A stretch of 64,000 nt of DNA from Mogibacterium sp. (GCA_017431685.1 JAFRKO010000027.1:1-64000); one strand, 5' to 3'. Counted from the first letter of the stretch, positions 52,886 to 62,215 are shown. Notes: generated by a model not told the origin, from the sequence alone. A program made the numbers and translations.

Positions 52886-54175
52886 ATGAATAACAGAAAT
52901 AGATACAGCTTAATACTTGTGCTTGTAATAATAGCAGCTCTGTTTTCTGCAACATTTATATCATCTTTCGCAGTAAGCCAGGAAGAAGGCGATGTGTCTC
53001 AGGGCACAAAAGCGGTGACCCAGGAAGAATATGACGCGGCTCAGAAGGCAGCAAAGGAAGCAAAAGCAGCAACTGAAGCCAAGCGTAAAGAGGCTAAAGA
53101 GGCTGCAAAAAAAGCAGCTAAAGCAGTCGCTAATTTTGAGGACGCCGAGAAACAGCTGGAGAAACTTTCAGGTGAGATCGAGACGAAAAAAATCGAGATA
53201 TCCAATACGGAAGCTAAGATTGAGACCAAAGAATCTGAAATAGAGGTCAAGCAGGGCGAAATAGAAGCCAAAAAGTCCGAGATGGAGGAAAAAGAAAAGG
53301 AAATCGAGGATCAGAACACTGCCCTCAACGACAGGCTTGTTGCCATGTACAAGAGCGGAAATGCCGGTATGGCAGATGTAATTCTCAATTCCGAGAGTGT
53401 AGAAGATCTCCTGTCAAATGTCGGCATGGTGCACAGGATACTTGAAAGCGATGAAAAACTCCTGAAGAAACTGCAGAAAGACTACAAAGTGCTTAAAAAA
53501 TTCAAGAAAGAGCTCGAGGAACAGCATGCAGTGCTTGAAGGGGAGCAAATGGCTCTCGAAGAAGAGCAGATGGTGCTTGAGGATCAGCAGATAGGGCTTG
53601 AAGCCAAGGAAGCTGAGACAGAAGAACTCAAGAAGAAGTATAAGGAAGAAGCTGACAAAATGCATGCCATGCAGGCACAGAAGGAAGCTGAGGCAGCAGA
53701 AATGGCTGCAGATGCTCTTCGAAAGCAGCAGGAAGCTGAAAGCATGATAGTAAGCGCCGGCGGTAAGATAGATATGGCTCCGGGCGAATATGCATGGCCT
53801 ACACAGTCAAACTGGGAGCTTTCAGACAAATATGGATGGAGGATATGCCCGTTCCACGGCAAGGAATTCCACAACGGTCTGGACATCGTACTCACCAGCG
53901 GAACCAACGGCTCACCGGTATATGCTATTGCAGACGGATATATAACCAGTGCATCCTGGTACGGCGGATACGGAAACTGTATCCAGTATGCTGTAGGAAA
54001 CGGATATAGTGTTCTCTGCGGCCACCTTAGCGGGTATAATTGTAAAGAAGGACAGTATGTGACAAAAGGCAGTGTTATAGGCTATATAGGAAGTACTGGA
54101 GCCTCCACAGGCCCGCATCTGCACTTTACGGTGTTCCAGGAAGGAGACACTATAAATCCGCTATCACTCTACTGA
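52886..54175 (+). CDS. EnvC/PcsB-like cell-wall hydrolase factor with coiled coil and M23 domain
   Basis: 429 residues. A signal peptide or anchor (about 7-30) is followed by a long coiled coil (45-290, Glu/Lys-rich with repeated heptads) and a C-terminal LytM/M23 domain. The zinc motif HNGLDI and HLHF of active M23 endopeptidases are both present, so it may cut peptidoglycan itself rather than only activate amidases. Gene order ftsE-ftsX-this makes it the likely FtsX-controlled effector at the septum. It starts 15 bases after ftsX. Confidence 0.93.
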   Translation: MNNRNRYSLILVLVIIAALFSATFISSFAVSQEEGDVSQGTKAVTQEEYDAAQKAAKEAKAATEAKRKEAKEAAKKAAKAVANFEDAEKQLEKLSGEIETKKIEISNTEAKIETKESEIEVKQGEIEAKKSEMEEKEKEIEDQNTALNDRLVAMYKSGNAGMADVILNSESVEDLLSNVGMVHRILESDEKLLKKLQKDYKVLKKFKKELEEQHAVLEGEQMALEEEQMVLEDQQIGLEAKEAETEELKKKYKEEADKMHAMQAQKEAEAAEMAADALRKQQEAESMIVSAGGKIDMAPGEYAWPTQSNWELSDKYGWRICPFHGKEFHNGLDIVLTSGTNGSPVYAIADGYITSASWYGGYGNCIQYAVGNGYSVLCGHLSGYNCKEGQYVTKGSVIGYIGSTGASTGPHLHFTVFQEGDTINPLSLY

Positions 54176-54189
54176 CCGGTGCGGAAGTA

Positions 54190-55836
54190 ATGAAAATTCA
54201 CTCTAAAATACTTGAAATAATTGAATCAAGAGGTATCGGAGAGGAGATGCTCGAGGAATTCTTCTCTCCGAGACCGAGACTGGCGTATGATCCATTCCTG
54301 CTCGCTAACATGCGCGAAGGGGTGGATTCTTTGCTAAAAGCGGTCGATGAAGGCAGACACATAGTTATTTACGGTGACTATGATGTCGACGGCATTACTT
54401 CGACTGCTCTTTTGATGAAGGTTATAGGATCTCTGACCGATAATGTAACATACTATATCCCGTCCAGACTGGATGAGGGATATGGTCTGCATAGAGAATC
54501 AATTGACAGGATACGTGATGCCGGCGGAGAGTTCATAGTCACCGTAGACTGCGGATCTTCATCTGCTGAGGAGACAGCATATGCCCATTCCCTGGGAATC
54601 GGAACGCTGGTGACGGATCACCATAATATGAGCGAGCGCAGGGCAGAGGGACTGATTATAAATCCGAGAATGGAAGGTGACACATATCCGTTCAAAGGTC
54701 TCGCTGGTGTGGGCGTAGCGTATAAAGTGGCTCTTGCCATTGCCAGAGAGCGAAGCGTTCCGGGTCCTCTGATGGCAGAAATGCTTGAGTTCGCCACAGT
54801 AGGAACTATAGCTGATATAATGCCAATGACTGATGAGAACCGTACAATGGTAAAATGCGGTCTCAGAAGCATACATCTTGGCTGCCGCAACAAAGGGCTG
54901 AGGGAGCTGATCGACAGATCGGCACTTGATTACAGAACTCTGAAAGCCGGTGATATATCATTCGGCATAGCGCCTAAAATAAATGCTTCAGGCAGACTGG
55001 GCGATGCTTCATTAGGCGTCAGACTGCTTTTGTCCGACGATGAGAAAGAAATCAGGGACTGCTGTACAGAGCTGATAGAAGCCAACAGGGAGCGCAGACG
55101 GCTCCAGGACGAAGCTTACGAGAGAGGGCGTTCGCTGCTTGACAGCGAGCTCGACAAAGGGGATTTCGTTATAGTTGAAATAAATGATTCTCATGAAGGT
55201 GTACTGGGAATAGTTGCAGGCAAGCTCAGGGAAAAGATAAACAGACCTGTTATTGTAATATCGAGGAACGGTGACATATATAAAGGAACCGGAAGATCGA
55301 TCCCGGGCGTAAACCTGTTTGAGATGCTTGACAAATACAGAGAGAGATTTATAAGTTTCGGCGGCCACAGCGCAGCATGCGGTTTCACGATCGATGCCGG
55401 CAGTATGGATGAGCTGAGAAAAGATTTAAACAAAGATATCAGCCAAATGCTTGAAGAGAAACCTGATCTTCTGAAAGAAATACATAACAGTGACGCGGTT
55501 CTCGAAACTGATGATATAGACTTAGGTCTGGCTGAGGCTCTTCAGATGATGGAACCTTGCGGCAAGGACAACGAGGTGCCTGTGTTCGTTATCCGGAATG
55601 CTGAGGTAAGAGGGTGGAGATTTCTCAAAGACGATGATAAAATGGCTAGGTTCTCACTTATCACAGCCGACGGCAAAAGCATAGATTCTGTCATTTTCAG
55701 GAATGCTGCGGAAGCGTATGAGGCCGTGACTGAGGGCAGGGTGGACATCTACTGCAATATAGAGATCAATACCTGGAGAGATGTAAGAAAGGCGCAGGTT
55801 ATAGCCAGAGAGATATTGCCTGCAGGGACTGAATGA
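54190..55836 (+). CDS. recJ: Single-stranded-DNA-specific exonuclease RecJ
   Basis: 548 residues. DHH-family motifs GDYDVDGITS, VDCGSS, VTDHHNMSE and the later FGGHSAACGFTI of the DHHA1 domain are intact; a C-terminal OB-like region ends the protein. It degrades 5' single strands during recombination and mismatch repair. It sits unusually between the wall factor and ctpA. The stop overlaps the ctpA start. Confidence 0.94.
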   Translation: MKIHSKILEIIESRGIGEEMLEEFFSPRPRLAYDPFLLANMREGVDSLLKAVDEGRHIVIYGDYDVDGITSTALLMKVIGSLTDNVTYYIPSRLDEGYGLHRESIDRIRDAGGEFIVTVDCGSSSAEETAYAHSLGIGTLVTDHHNMSERRAEGLIINPRMEGDTYPFKGLAGVGVAYKVALAIARERSVPGPLMAEMLEFATVGTIADIMPMTDENRTMVKCGLRSIHLGCRNKGLRELIDRSALDYRTLKAGDISFGIAPKINASGRLGDASLGVRLLLSDDEKEIRDCCTELIEANRERRRLQDEAYERGRSLLDSELDKGDFVIVEINDSHEGVLGIVAGKLREKINRPVIVISRNGDIYKGTGRSIPGVNLFEMLDKYRERFISFGGHSAACGFTIDAGSMDELRKDLNKDISQMLEEKPDLLKEIHNSDAVLETDDIDLGLAEALQMMEPCGKDNEVPVFVIRNAEVRGWRFLKDDDKMARFSLITADGKSIDSVIFRNAAEAYEAVTEGRVDIYCNIEINTWRDVRKAQVIAREILPAGTE

Positions 55837-57128
55837 TGCACGAAGATCTGATCAAAGAGATAAATGAAGATAAGAAGCTGGGGCTCGATCTTTCGGACAC
55901 AGCCTATTATAACGTAGACGACGGAGTGACTGATGAACCGCTTCTGGTTGATGTTTCAGAATCAGAAGAAGAAGCACCATTGCCGAAGACGAGACTCGGC
56001 CTGCTGTTTTCATTCCTGCTTGGTATTATCGCATGCCTTGCAGTGATCGTTCTGTGCGTACAGGTTTTCGGTGTGGGACATTTTGTATCAGATAATACAT
56101 ATGACTATTACATAGATCTTGACAAATCGTGCAGCAAATATTACGAGATTATGAAGATGATAGGCGAGGATCCTATCGCACAGACTGAGCCTGAAGAATT
56201 AAGTGACGAGCAGTTAAAGAATTTAGTAAACAGCATCGGAGATCCTTATGCTGCTTACTATACAGCAGCTGAGTATGCGGAGCTTGAAAAGAGATATATG
56301 GGCGATTATGTCGGTATAGGTATAGGCGTTGTTGAGGAAGACGGAAAAGTAGTTATAAAGTCTGTCTTTGCAAATACCCCGGCTGAGGAAGCCGGCCTGC
56401 AGGTAGATGATGTGATCCTGAAGGTGGAAGGAAAAGCACCGGCTGATGTGGATGAAGCAGTGCAGATGATAAGCGGTGAAGCCGGAACGAAAGTTAAAAT
56501 CACCATCGGGCGCGGCGACGATACATTTGATTATGAACTCAGCAGACAGAAAATCGATACCGATTCTGTAGCTTACAGTAAGCTCGAAGAGTATCCTGAG
56601 ATCGGCTATATTCTCATTTCTTCGTTTATCACCGGCACAGATGATGAATTCAAAATGGCCGTGAAAGATCTCAAGGCAAAGGGCTGCACCAAATTCATCC
56701 TTGACTTAAGAGATAATGGCGGCGGACTGACAGAATCGAGCATTGAAATAGCGGATTATCTGCTCCCTGCATGCAAGATAATGAGTGAAAATACAAAAGA
56801 TGGCTCAGAGACGGTATATAATTCAGATGCGAGTTCGGCAGATCTTGATATGGTCATACTCGTAAATGGGAATACTGCAAGCGCTTCGGAAATACTGACT
56901 GCAGCGCTCCAGGATAACAATGCCGGTGTTGTAATCGGTACTAAGACTTACGGAAAGGGCGTCACGCAGGTCATGCATAAGTTCAGCGACGGAACTGCTG
57001 TGAAGCTTACAGTAACAGAATATTTCAGACCGAGCGGTGAAACGGTAAACGGTATAGGCATTACGCCTGATATTGAGGCAGAAGGAGAAGAAGTGCTCGA
57101 AGAGGCATTTAAAGAGCTCACGGAGTGA
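55833..57128 (+). CDS. ctpA: C-terminal processing protease, S41 family
   Basis: About 430 residues (two adjacent ATGs; either fits). A 50-residue acidic cytosolic head, a membrane helix (about 52-75), a short linker, a PDZ domain (about 155-240) and the S41 protease domain follow. The catalytic Ser is in NGNTASASEIL and the Lys in GTKTYGKGVTQ. It is an anchored extracytoplasmic protease that trims wall or division proteins; its place after ftsEX and the M23 factor suggests those may be substrates. Confidence 0.93.
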   Translation: MMHEDLIKEINEDKKLGLDLSDTAYYNVDDGVTDEPLLVDVSESEEEAPLPKTRLGLLFSFLLGIIACLAVIVLCVQVFGVGHFVSDNTYDYYIDLDKSCSKYYEIMKMIGEDPIAQTEPEELSDEQLKNLVNSIGDPYAAYYTAAEYAELEKRYMGDYVGIGIGVVEEDGKVVIKSVFANTPAEEAGLQVDDVILKVEGKAPADVDEAVQMISGEAGTKVKITIGRGDDTFDYELSRQKIDTDSVAYSKLEEYPEIGYILISSFITGTDDEFKMAVKDLKAKGCTKFILDLRDNGGGLTESSIEIADYLLPACKIMSENTKDGSETVYNSDASSADLDMVILVNGNTASASEILTAALQDNNAGVVIGTKTYGKGVTQVMHKFSDGTAVKLTVTEYFRPSGETVNGIGITPDIEAEGEEVLEEAFKELTE

Positions 57129-57748
57129 TCATATATTATACTGATAAATTCAATGGCGGCCGTGAAGAAAGCCACTGGCTGCTCGAAAAGGCTCTCGCGG
57201 TTCATACCGGAGATGAACAACAGGCAAAGATACTGATTGGGGCAATGAAGGAGGGAGAACACGGTAAGCCTTTTATAGAAGGCTTCAGCTGTTTCTCCAT
57301 TTCTCATACCGGGAACATCTGGGCCGTTCTTATTGCGGATCAGGAATGTGGGCTTGACATCCAGCTATGCAGGAAATGTGATATGAAAGCTATCGCTGAC
57401 AGATGGTTTGCTCCCCGGGATGCCGCAAGGATAACTGAACTGGGTCGCAGAGACGAATCCGGAACCGGAATGGAGTCATCTGACAAGGAGAATGCCGTTG
57501 ATACATTCTTTCGCATATGGACCAGACGCGAGGCGCTTACAAAAGCTCTTGGCGGCACGGTATATGATTCCGGTCTGCCCGGTGTTCTATCTGAATATAC
57601 AGTAATAGATGGAAAGCGGTATTCATTTACCGACATGGTTTTTCCGATCAGCAAACCAATCTACACTGCGGTATGTGTTAAGGGAAGCAAGTCTGCTGTT
57701 CTGTCAGGGATCATTTATCTGGAGGGAGTTTATCAGAAGCAGAATTAA
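57125..57748 (+). CDS. 4'-phosphopantetheinyl transferase, Sfp type
   Basis: 207 residues. FSISHTGN, the GLDIQ metal Asp and the WTRREALTKALG helix (W-x-x-K-E-A motif with Arg for Lys in the third place) define an Sfp/AcpT fold. It transfers phosphopantetheine from CoA to carrier proteins. It starts with GTG overlapping the ctpA stop. No polyketide or peptide synthetase is in the window, so it probably serves fatty-acid ACP or a distant pathway. Confidence 0.88.
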   Translation: MIIYYTDKFNGGREESHWLLEKALAVHTGDEQQAKILIGAMKEGEHGKPFIEGFSCFSISHTGNIWAVLIADQECGLDIQLCRKCDMKAIADRWFAPRDAARITELGRRDESGTGMESSDKENAVDTFFRIWTRREALTKALGGTVYDSGLPGVLSEYTVIDGKRYSFTDMVFPISKPIYTAVCVKGSKSAVLSGIIYLEGVYQKQN

Positions 57749-57767
57749 AGAGCTGCGTCACAGAAGA

Positions 57768-58304
57768 ATGAGCGATATCGAAAAAGGAAAAAAGAATAAA
57801 AAGACAGCTGTAGAAACTGCATATGCTTTTCTTGCGGTCAGGATGCGTACAACGGAAGAGGTAAGGAAGCATCTTGAAAGCAAGGAGTATGATGAAAAGG
57901 AAATACTCGACACGATCAACGAACTGATAGGCATGAGATATCTTGATGACTATCAGTTTGCTTTAAGGTATTATGAGTATAATCATGAGAAAAAGCGCGG
58001 CGCACTTAGGGCAGAGCGCGAACTCATTGAAAAGGGCATTGACAGGGACACAGTCCGCAATGCTAAGGAGGATTTTCTGTATGAGCAGAAAATCAATGAG
58101 TTTGAGGATGCTCTTGACATAGCGCTGAAGGAAGTGTTTGTGCCGTCAAAAATCTACGGCGAATCACCTGTAATGAAGACTGTCGATGACAGACTGACTG
58201 CGAAGATCGCGCGTAAGCTTGAGGGGAAAGGCTTTTCAAAGGGGGATATCTTCAGGGTGCTTGAAAGCATCAGAAGAGAAGCAGAGGAGTATCGGGATGA
58301 ATGA
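57768..58304 (+). CDS. recX: RecX-family regulatory protein
   Basis: 178 residues from the ATG at 57768. Repeated three-helix units such as AYAFLAVRMRTTEEVRKHL, GMRYLDDYQFALRYYEY and KIARKLEGKGFSKGDIFRVL are typical of RecX, which restrains RecA filaments. The in-frame stretch upstream to 57609 has no family-like residues and overlaps the transferase. No good ribosome site precedes the ATG, so coupling is likely. The next gene overlaps its stop by eight bases. Confidence 0.88.
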   Translation: MSDIEKGKKNKKTAVETAYAFLAVRMRTTEEVRKHLESKEYDEKEILDTINELIGMRYLDDYQFALRYYEYNHEKKRGALRAERELIEKGIDRDTVRNAKEDFLYEQKINEFEDALDIALKEVFVPSKIYGESPVMKTVDDRLTAKIARKLEGKGFSKGDIFRVLESIRREAEEYRDE

Positions 58305-58968
58305 CAGAGATTCACGTACATTAAAACTTATTGGCGAAGAAGGACTGGCACGCCTTAAAGCATCGTCGGTCCTGATAGTAGGCATAGGCGGAGTAGGTTC
58401 ATATGCTGCAGAAGCAATAGCCCGTGCGGGTGTCGGCAGCATCACTCTGATGGATGGAGACAGTGTACAGCCAAGCAATCTTAACAGGCAGCTTGTAGCT
58501 CTCACATCGACTCTGGGAAGAAACAAAGCTGAAGTAATGACCGGAAGGATCAGGGATATCAATCCGGATGCTGACGTTAAGGCGCTTGCAAGGTTCTATG
58601 AAGAAGATGACGAGCTCGATCTTACTGCGTATGACTGGATCATAGACGCGATAGACAGCGTTTATGCCAAAACAGCGCTCATAAAAACTGCAATAGAGAA
58701 AGATGTCAACATCGTTTCGGCTATGGGAGCTGCGGGCAAATTTGATACACTGTTCAAAGTAGCCGACATCTCTAAAACTTCGACATGCCCCCTGGCAAAG
58801 GTGATGCGTAAGAGGCTCAGAGATATAGGCATAGAGCACCTGCCGGTAGTTTATTCGGAAGAAAAACCAATGCTGCGCGATGGCGATCTTGGTACTCTCA
58901 GCTATGTACCGGGATCAGCAGGTCTGTGCCTGGCAGGATATGTGATCAAATCTATCGTCAATCAATAA
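58297..58968 (+). CDS. tcdA: tRNA threonylcarbamoyladenosine dehydratase (TcdA/CsdL)
   Basis: 223 residues of a ThiF/MoeB-type E1 fold. GIGGVGSYAAEAIARAGVG binds ATP, followed by DGDSVQPSNLNRQL and an internal Cys in TSTCPLAKVMRKRL. TcdA cyclises t6A at tRNA position 37 to ct6A. It lacks the Cys-x-x-Cys zinc pairs of MoeB/ThiF, supporting the TcdA assignment. It overlaps recX and uses GAGGAG before the ATG at 58297. Confidence 0.92.
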   Translation: MNDRDSRTLKLIGEEGLARLKASSVLIVGIGGVGSYAAEAIARAGVGSITLMDGDSVQPSNLNRQLVALTSTLGRNKAEVMTGRIRDINPDADVKALARFYEEDDELDLTAYDWIIDAIDSVYAKTALIKTAIEKDVNIVSAMGAAGKFDTLFKVADISKTSTCPLAKVMRKRLRDIGIEHLPVVYSEEKPMLRDGDLGTLSYVPGSAGLCLAGYVIKSIVNQ

Positions 58969-58991
58969 AACTAAACAAGGGAGGTCAGGCA

Positions 58992-59708
58992 GTGAGGATT
59001 TTTGCTGTAGCAGATCTGCATCTGTCATTCGATGAGAATATTGATAAGCCGATGAATAAGTTCGGACCGGGATGGGAGGATCATCCCGACAGGCTGAAAG
59101 CCAACTGGGAGAAGCTGGTGACTGATGATGACATCGTGCTGATCCCGGGCGACATCTCGTGGGCTCTGAGAATCGAGGAGGCTATTGCCGACTTTGACTG
59201 GATCCATAATCTTCCGGGTAAAAAGCTGCTCTCAAAAGGCAACCACGATCTATGGTGGTCCAGGATCCGGTATCTGAATTCACTATATGATGATATAATA
59301 TTTCTGCAGAACGAATGCTATTCTATAGAAGATGAAAATATAGTGATCACTGCCTCAAGAGGCTGGCCTTATCCAGGATCTGATGAGTATACTGAGCATG
59401 ACGAAAAAATTTATGCCAGAGAGCTCGGGAGAATGAAACTGGGACTCGATGCTGCGAAAAACAAGGCTCCGGATTCGCGAATTATAGCATGTCTTCACTA
59501 TCCGCCTGCAGGTCCGGGAGGAAGGGAGACCGAATTTACAAAGCTTCTGGAAGAGTATGGCGTGTGGAAGTGCGTTTACGGGCACCTGCACGGTATGCCT
59601 GCTTACAACACCGGTATAAGAGGCAGTTTCAGAGGTATAGATTACATACTCGCTTCATATGATTACATAGGCGGTGTGCCTAAAGTCATCTATGACAGCA
59701 GTATATGA
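58992..59708 (+). CDS. Calcineurin-like metallophosphoesterase
   Basis: 238 residues. The dimetal motifs are DLHLSF, GDISW, GNHD, a His in LHYPP and GHLHG. The start is GTG at 58992, seven bases after GGGAGG; an ATG-type frame from 58926 overlaps tcdA without family residues. Such single-domain enzymes hydrolyse phosphomonoesters or cyclic diesters; no specific substrate is known to me. Its stop overlaps the next ATG. Confidence 0.87.
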   Translation: MRIFAVADLHLSFDENIDKPMNKFGPGWEDHPDRLKANWEKLVTDDDIVLIPGDISWALRIEEAIADFDWIHNLPGKKLLSKGNHDLWWSRIRYLNSLYDDIIFLQNECYSIEDENIVITASRGWPYPGSDEYTEHDEKIYARELGRMKLGLDAAKNKAPDSRIIACLHYPPAGPGGRETEFTKLLEEYGVWKCVYGHLHGMPAYNTGIRGSFRGIDYILASYDYIGGVPKVIYDSSI

Positions 59709-61030
59709 TAAGGATACAAACTGTGGCAGAAGAAAAGGGCAAAAGATACAGAAAGAAAAAAGTAAGAATAAACTACAGTAAAGCAGCCCGTGCACTGGCG
59801 CTGCTTATTCTTGTGCTCACGATAGTGCTGTCATATCTGCCTGTAGCACTCGGCAGAGGAATGTCATATGACCGCAGTCTCTTAAGGCCTTGCGGCGAGC
59901 TTGGATCAAAAGCCCCGGGGCTGAGGGCGCAGTCTGCGATAATGTACTCGACAGACCTGAATGAGCCGGTATTCGAGAAGAATGCTGATCAGCGTATGGA
60001 GCCATACAGCATTACCAAGATACTTACATGCTATCTGGCTCTTGAAAATCTGGATCCGGATACAGAACTTACTGCTTCTCCAAACGCATGCAGAGTACTG
60101 GAAGACGGCATGGAGCTTGAGCTTGAGCCAGGAGAAAAGTCCAGAGCTATGGATCTTATTTATGCGGCAATGATGATGTCTGCCAACGATGCAACAATTG
60201 TTCTGGGCGAAGGAGTTTCAGGCAGTGAGCGCGAATTCGTCGAACTGATGAACAAAACTGTCAAAAAGTGGGGATGTAAGGACACAAATTTCGTCAATAC
60301 GAACGGCTGGCAGCATAAGGATCACTATACGACTGCCCGCGATATGGCGATAATCACAAAGCATTGCTTTGAAAACGAAAAACTCAGAGAGATAGCGCTT
60401 ACAAAGAAATACACAATGCCGGCTACAAATATGAGCGGCAAACTTAAAATGCAGAACGCTCTGCTTAAGGCTACTGATAATCTGGAAGGATTGACTTTCG
60501 GAAAGACGGGAAGCTGGTCTGAGACCCAGTGCTCAATTACCCTTGGTTTCAAAGAAAGCGGACTAAGCGCCATCATAGTGCTTCTTGGTGATACCGCGAA
60601 GGGCAGGATGGAGGATCCGCGAACACTCATAAAGGTCGCTCATGACCTGACACCCGGATTTATCGTTACGGACAGCGACAAGAATGTCTGCAACACATGG
60701 GTCAGGCATGGCGTAAAATCTAAAGTATCTCTGGATACAAAGGGCCTCAGATATGCATATCCTGAAAATCAAAGAGCAGGTGGTGTTAAGGTAAAGACTG
60801 AGATAAATATACTTGAGGCTCCGGTCAAAAGGGGTGAGAAGGTAGGTAAATTCTATATCTATGCCAATAGGGAGCAGGTAGGAGAAGGCTATCTTTATGC
60901 AGGAGAAGACATAGAGACGGGATGGCTGCCATCTTATCTGTATATAACAAACCGCACGACCATTTTTATCGGGATCATCATTGCGCTGATCCTGATCCTT
61001 GGACTGGTGATGTCAAAAATCAAAAGGTAA
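59705..61030 (+). CDS. D-alanyl-D-alanine carboxypeptidase (DacA-like)
   Basis: 441 residues. A basic cytosolic head (1-28), a membrane helix (29-50), the S11 domain with Ser102-Ile-Thr-Lys105, SAN at 159-161 and a KTG near 268, a beta-rich C-terminal domain (about 330-405) and a final membrane helix. Having a helix at both ends is uncommon; PBP5 types have a signal peptide and an amphipathic anchor. It trims the terminal D-Ala of wall pentapeptides. It closes the co-directional cell-envelope run. Confidence 0.92.
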   Translation: MIRIQTVAEEKGKRYRKKKVRINYSKAARALALLILVLTIVLSYLPVALGRGMSYDRSLLRPCGELGSKAPGLRAQSAIMYSTDLNEPVFEKNADQRMEPYSITKILTCYLALENLDPDTELTASPNACRVLEDGMELELEPGEKSRAMDLIYAAMMMSANDATIVLGEGVSGSEREFVELMNKTVKKWGCKDTNFVNTNGWQHKDHYTTARDMAIITKHCFENEKLREIALTKKYTMPATNMSGKLKMQNALLKATDNLEGLTFGKTGSWSETQCSITLGFKESGLSAIIVLLGDTAKGRMEDPRTLIKVAHDLTPGFIVTDSDKNVCNTWVRHGVKSKVSLDTKGLRYAYPENQRAGGVKVKTEINILEAPVKRGEKVGKFYIYANREQVGEGYLYAGEDIETGWLPSYLYITNRTTIFIGIIIALILILGLVMSKIKR

Positions 61031-61044
61031 TAAAAATATGCTGT

Positions 61045-61112
61045 AAAAGCGGGGCCATATATGCGGCAGATAAGTATGGCATAACTGACGTACATATATC
61101 CTCGCTTTTTTC
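61045..61112 (+). terminator. Long imperfect hairpin terminator after the carboxypeptidase gene
   Basis: Arms 61045-61069 and 61085-61109 pair over about 22 bp with small bulges (outer 10 bp, then ATATATG/CATATAT, then CGGCAG/CTGACG with one mismatch), followed by a T run. It is longer than a usual terminator. Confidence 0.7.
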
Positions 61113-61121
61113 TTTGAACCC

Positions 61122-61150
61122 TTGTTTATGAGTTTTTATTATGCTAAAAT
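61122..61150 (+). promoter_or_regulatory. Promoter of tRNA-Ser
   Basis: TTGTTT (61122-61127), 17 bases, TAAAAT (61145-61150) with upstream TGC. RNA would start some five bases before the mature tRNA. Confidence 0.6.
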
Positions 61151-61161
61151 ACACGCGTTGT

Positions 61162-61253
61162 GGAGAGATACCCAAGTGGCTGAAGGGTCTGGCTTCGAAT
61201 ACCAGTAGGTCGGTAGTACCGGCGCGAGGGTTCAAATCCCTCTCTCTCCGCCA
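61162..61253 (+). tRNA. tRNA-Ser (CGA anticodon), CCA encoded
   Basis: 92 nt of a class II tRNA. Acceptor GGAGAGA pairs with TCTCTCC (61243-61249), then G discriminator and encoded CCA. The anticodon loop is TTCGAAT, giving CGA, which reads UCG; the last anticodon-stem pair is a C-A mismatch. A long variable arm (GTCGG/CCGGC) and a T arm GAGGG-TTCAAAT-CCCTC complete it. Confidence 0.93.
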
Positions 61254-61255
61254 CA

Positions 61256-61316
61256 GCCTTAAGAAGAGACTCATCTGTCTGAACGACTTATGAGAAGATC
61301 TCTTAAGGCGTTTTTT
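61256..61316 (+). terminator. Terminator after tRNA-Ser
   Basis: Perfect 9-bp stem (61256-61264 with 61301-61309) enclosing a partly paired loop, followed by six Ts. Confidence 0.75.
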
Positions 61317-61397
61317 ATGCTCACATTTTGTGCGAAGCACTGATGGGAAGATGCCTAATGACTGTCTTATGGCCATCAAACGAACGATTACAGCAAT

Positions 61398-61424
61398 TGA
61401 ATGGGGGGTATTTGTTTTATAATG
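61398..61424 (+). promoter_or_regulatory. Promoter of the 44-residue mini-gene
   Basis: TTGAAT (61398-61403) and a perfect TATAAT (61419-61424) separated by 15 bases, shorter than ideal. Confidence 0.45.
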
Positions 61425-61446
61425 CAAATGAGGAGGATAACAGGTT

Positions 61447-61581
61447 ATGATAAATAAATTACTGTGCAGAAGATGCATATTGCTGATTGGACTTACCGTC
61501 CACTTAAGTCATATGATTGATGTCTTAAAGCACGTCGCATGTTTGTTCAAAAGATGTAATGGTACAGTAATGAAAATATAG
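61447..61581 (+). CDS. 44-residue peptide with its own promoter and terminator
   Basis: The frame starts MINKLLCRRCILLIGLTVHL and continues to a TAG at 61579-61581. A Cys-x-x-Cys (7, 10), a short hydrophobic stretch (11-18) and a basic second half with Cys32 and Cys37 are visible. AGGAGG lies ten bases before the ATG, a TATAAT box upstream and a hairpin terminator 17 bases after the stop, so this is a complete transcription unit of about 200 bases. I recognise no family. It could instead be a small RNA that happens to contain a frame. Confidence 0.5.
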   Translation: MINKLLCRRCILLIGLTVHLSHMIDVLKHVACLFKRCNGTVMKI

Positions 61582-61597
61582 AATATCTGCATCTGAC

Positions 61598-61632
61598 ACC
61601 GGTGTTCACTTCAAACTGACACCGGTTTTTTT
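61598..61632 (+). terminator. Terminator of the mini-gene
   Basis: Perfect 8-bp stem ACCGGTGT/ACACCGGT (61598-61605 with 61619-61626), 13-base loop, seven Ts. Confidence 0.8.
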
Positions 61633-61689
61633 GTTAGACGGAGATTCTCACCCTAGGGGTTTCCTTAAAGAGACCATGGTATTTGCTAA

Positions 61690-62190
61690 TTAAACATTAG
61701 GGGATGGAATAAATCTGAATAATGGCTGCGCAGCCAGTGCTACTGCAATACCTGTGGCAAACTGACCGATATTCCACGGAAGACCGACTGCGGCCAATGC
61801 CCAGCTTCCGTACATGATACGCTCAGCGATCAGATAGCCTGCACACATGACAAGTCCTCCGGTTGCCATAGAAGTGACTTTATGTGTTCTTTCAATCAGA
61901 GAGCCGGTAACAAAAGCCATTGCATATTTAATAATGAAGCTCCACGGTGCCCAGAAAGCAAAGCCTCCGAGGATATCACCGAGAGCAGAACCCAGGGCGG
62001 CAGCAAAAGCGCCCTGTTTTTTCCCAAGAATAAGTACTCCGATAAAGATCATTGCATCCCCAAGATGAACATAGCCCTGAGTCATTGGAATAGGTATCCT
62101 GAAAAGGAGTGTACCAAGCAAAACCAGGCATGCTGTGAGTGAAGTGAATACTAACTTACCTGTACCGGCTTCCCTGGAATGTGTATCCAT
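61690..62190 (-). CDS. ECF transporter S component (vitamin uptake, possibly B6)
   Basis: 166 residues with five or six membrane helices. IPIPMTQGYVHLGDAMIFIG and GSALGDILGGFAFWAPW are typical of the ECF S-component family with PF07155-like folds. S components bind a vitamin and share energising ATPases encoded elsewhere; none are here, so this is a group II system. It is divergent from a MocR-type gene. MocR regulators next to such S components often control pyridoxal or pyridoxine uptake, so vitamin B6 is the best guess. GGAGGATATC precedes the ATG. Confidence 0.85.
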   Translation of the reverse strand: MDTHSREAGTGKLVFTSLTACLVLLGTLLFRIPIPMTQGYVHLGDAMIFIGVLILGKKQGAFAAALGSALGDILGGFAFWAPWSFIIKYAMAFVTGSLIERTHKVTSMATGGLVMCAGYLIAERIMYGSWALAAVGLPWNIGQFATGIAVALAAQPLFRFIPSPNV

Positions 62191-62215
62191 GATATCCTCC
62201 TTTGCTTACTTTGCG

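Noticed and set aside
61020..61478. A 152-codon minus-strand frame containing RERDLNPRAGTTDL
   Set aside because: This is the well-known false protein made by translating the reverse complement of tRNA-Ser.
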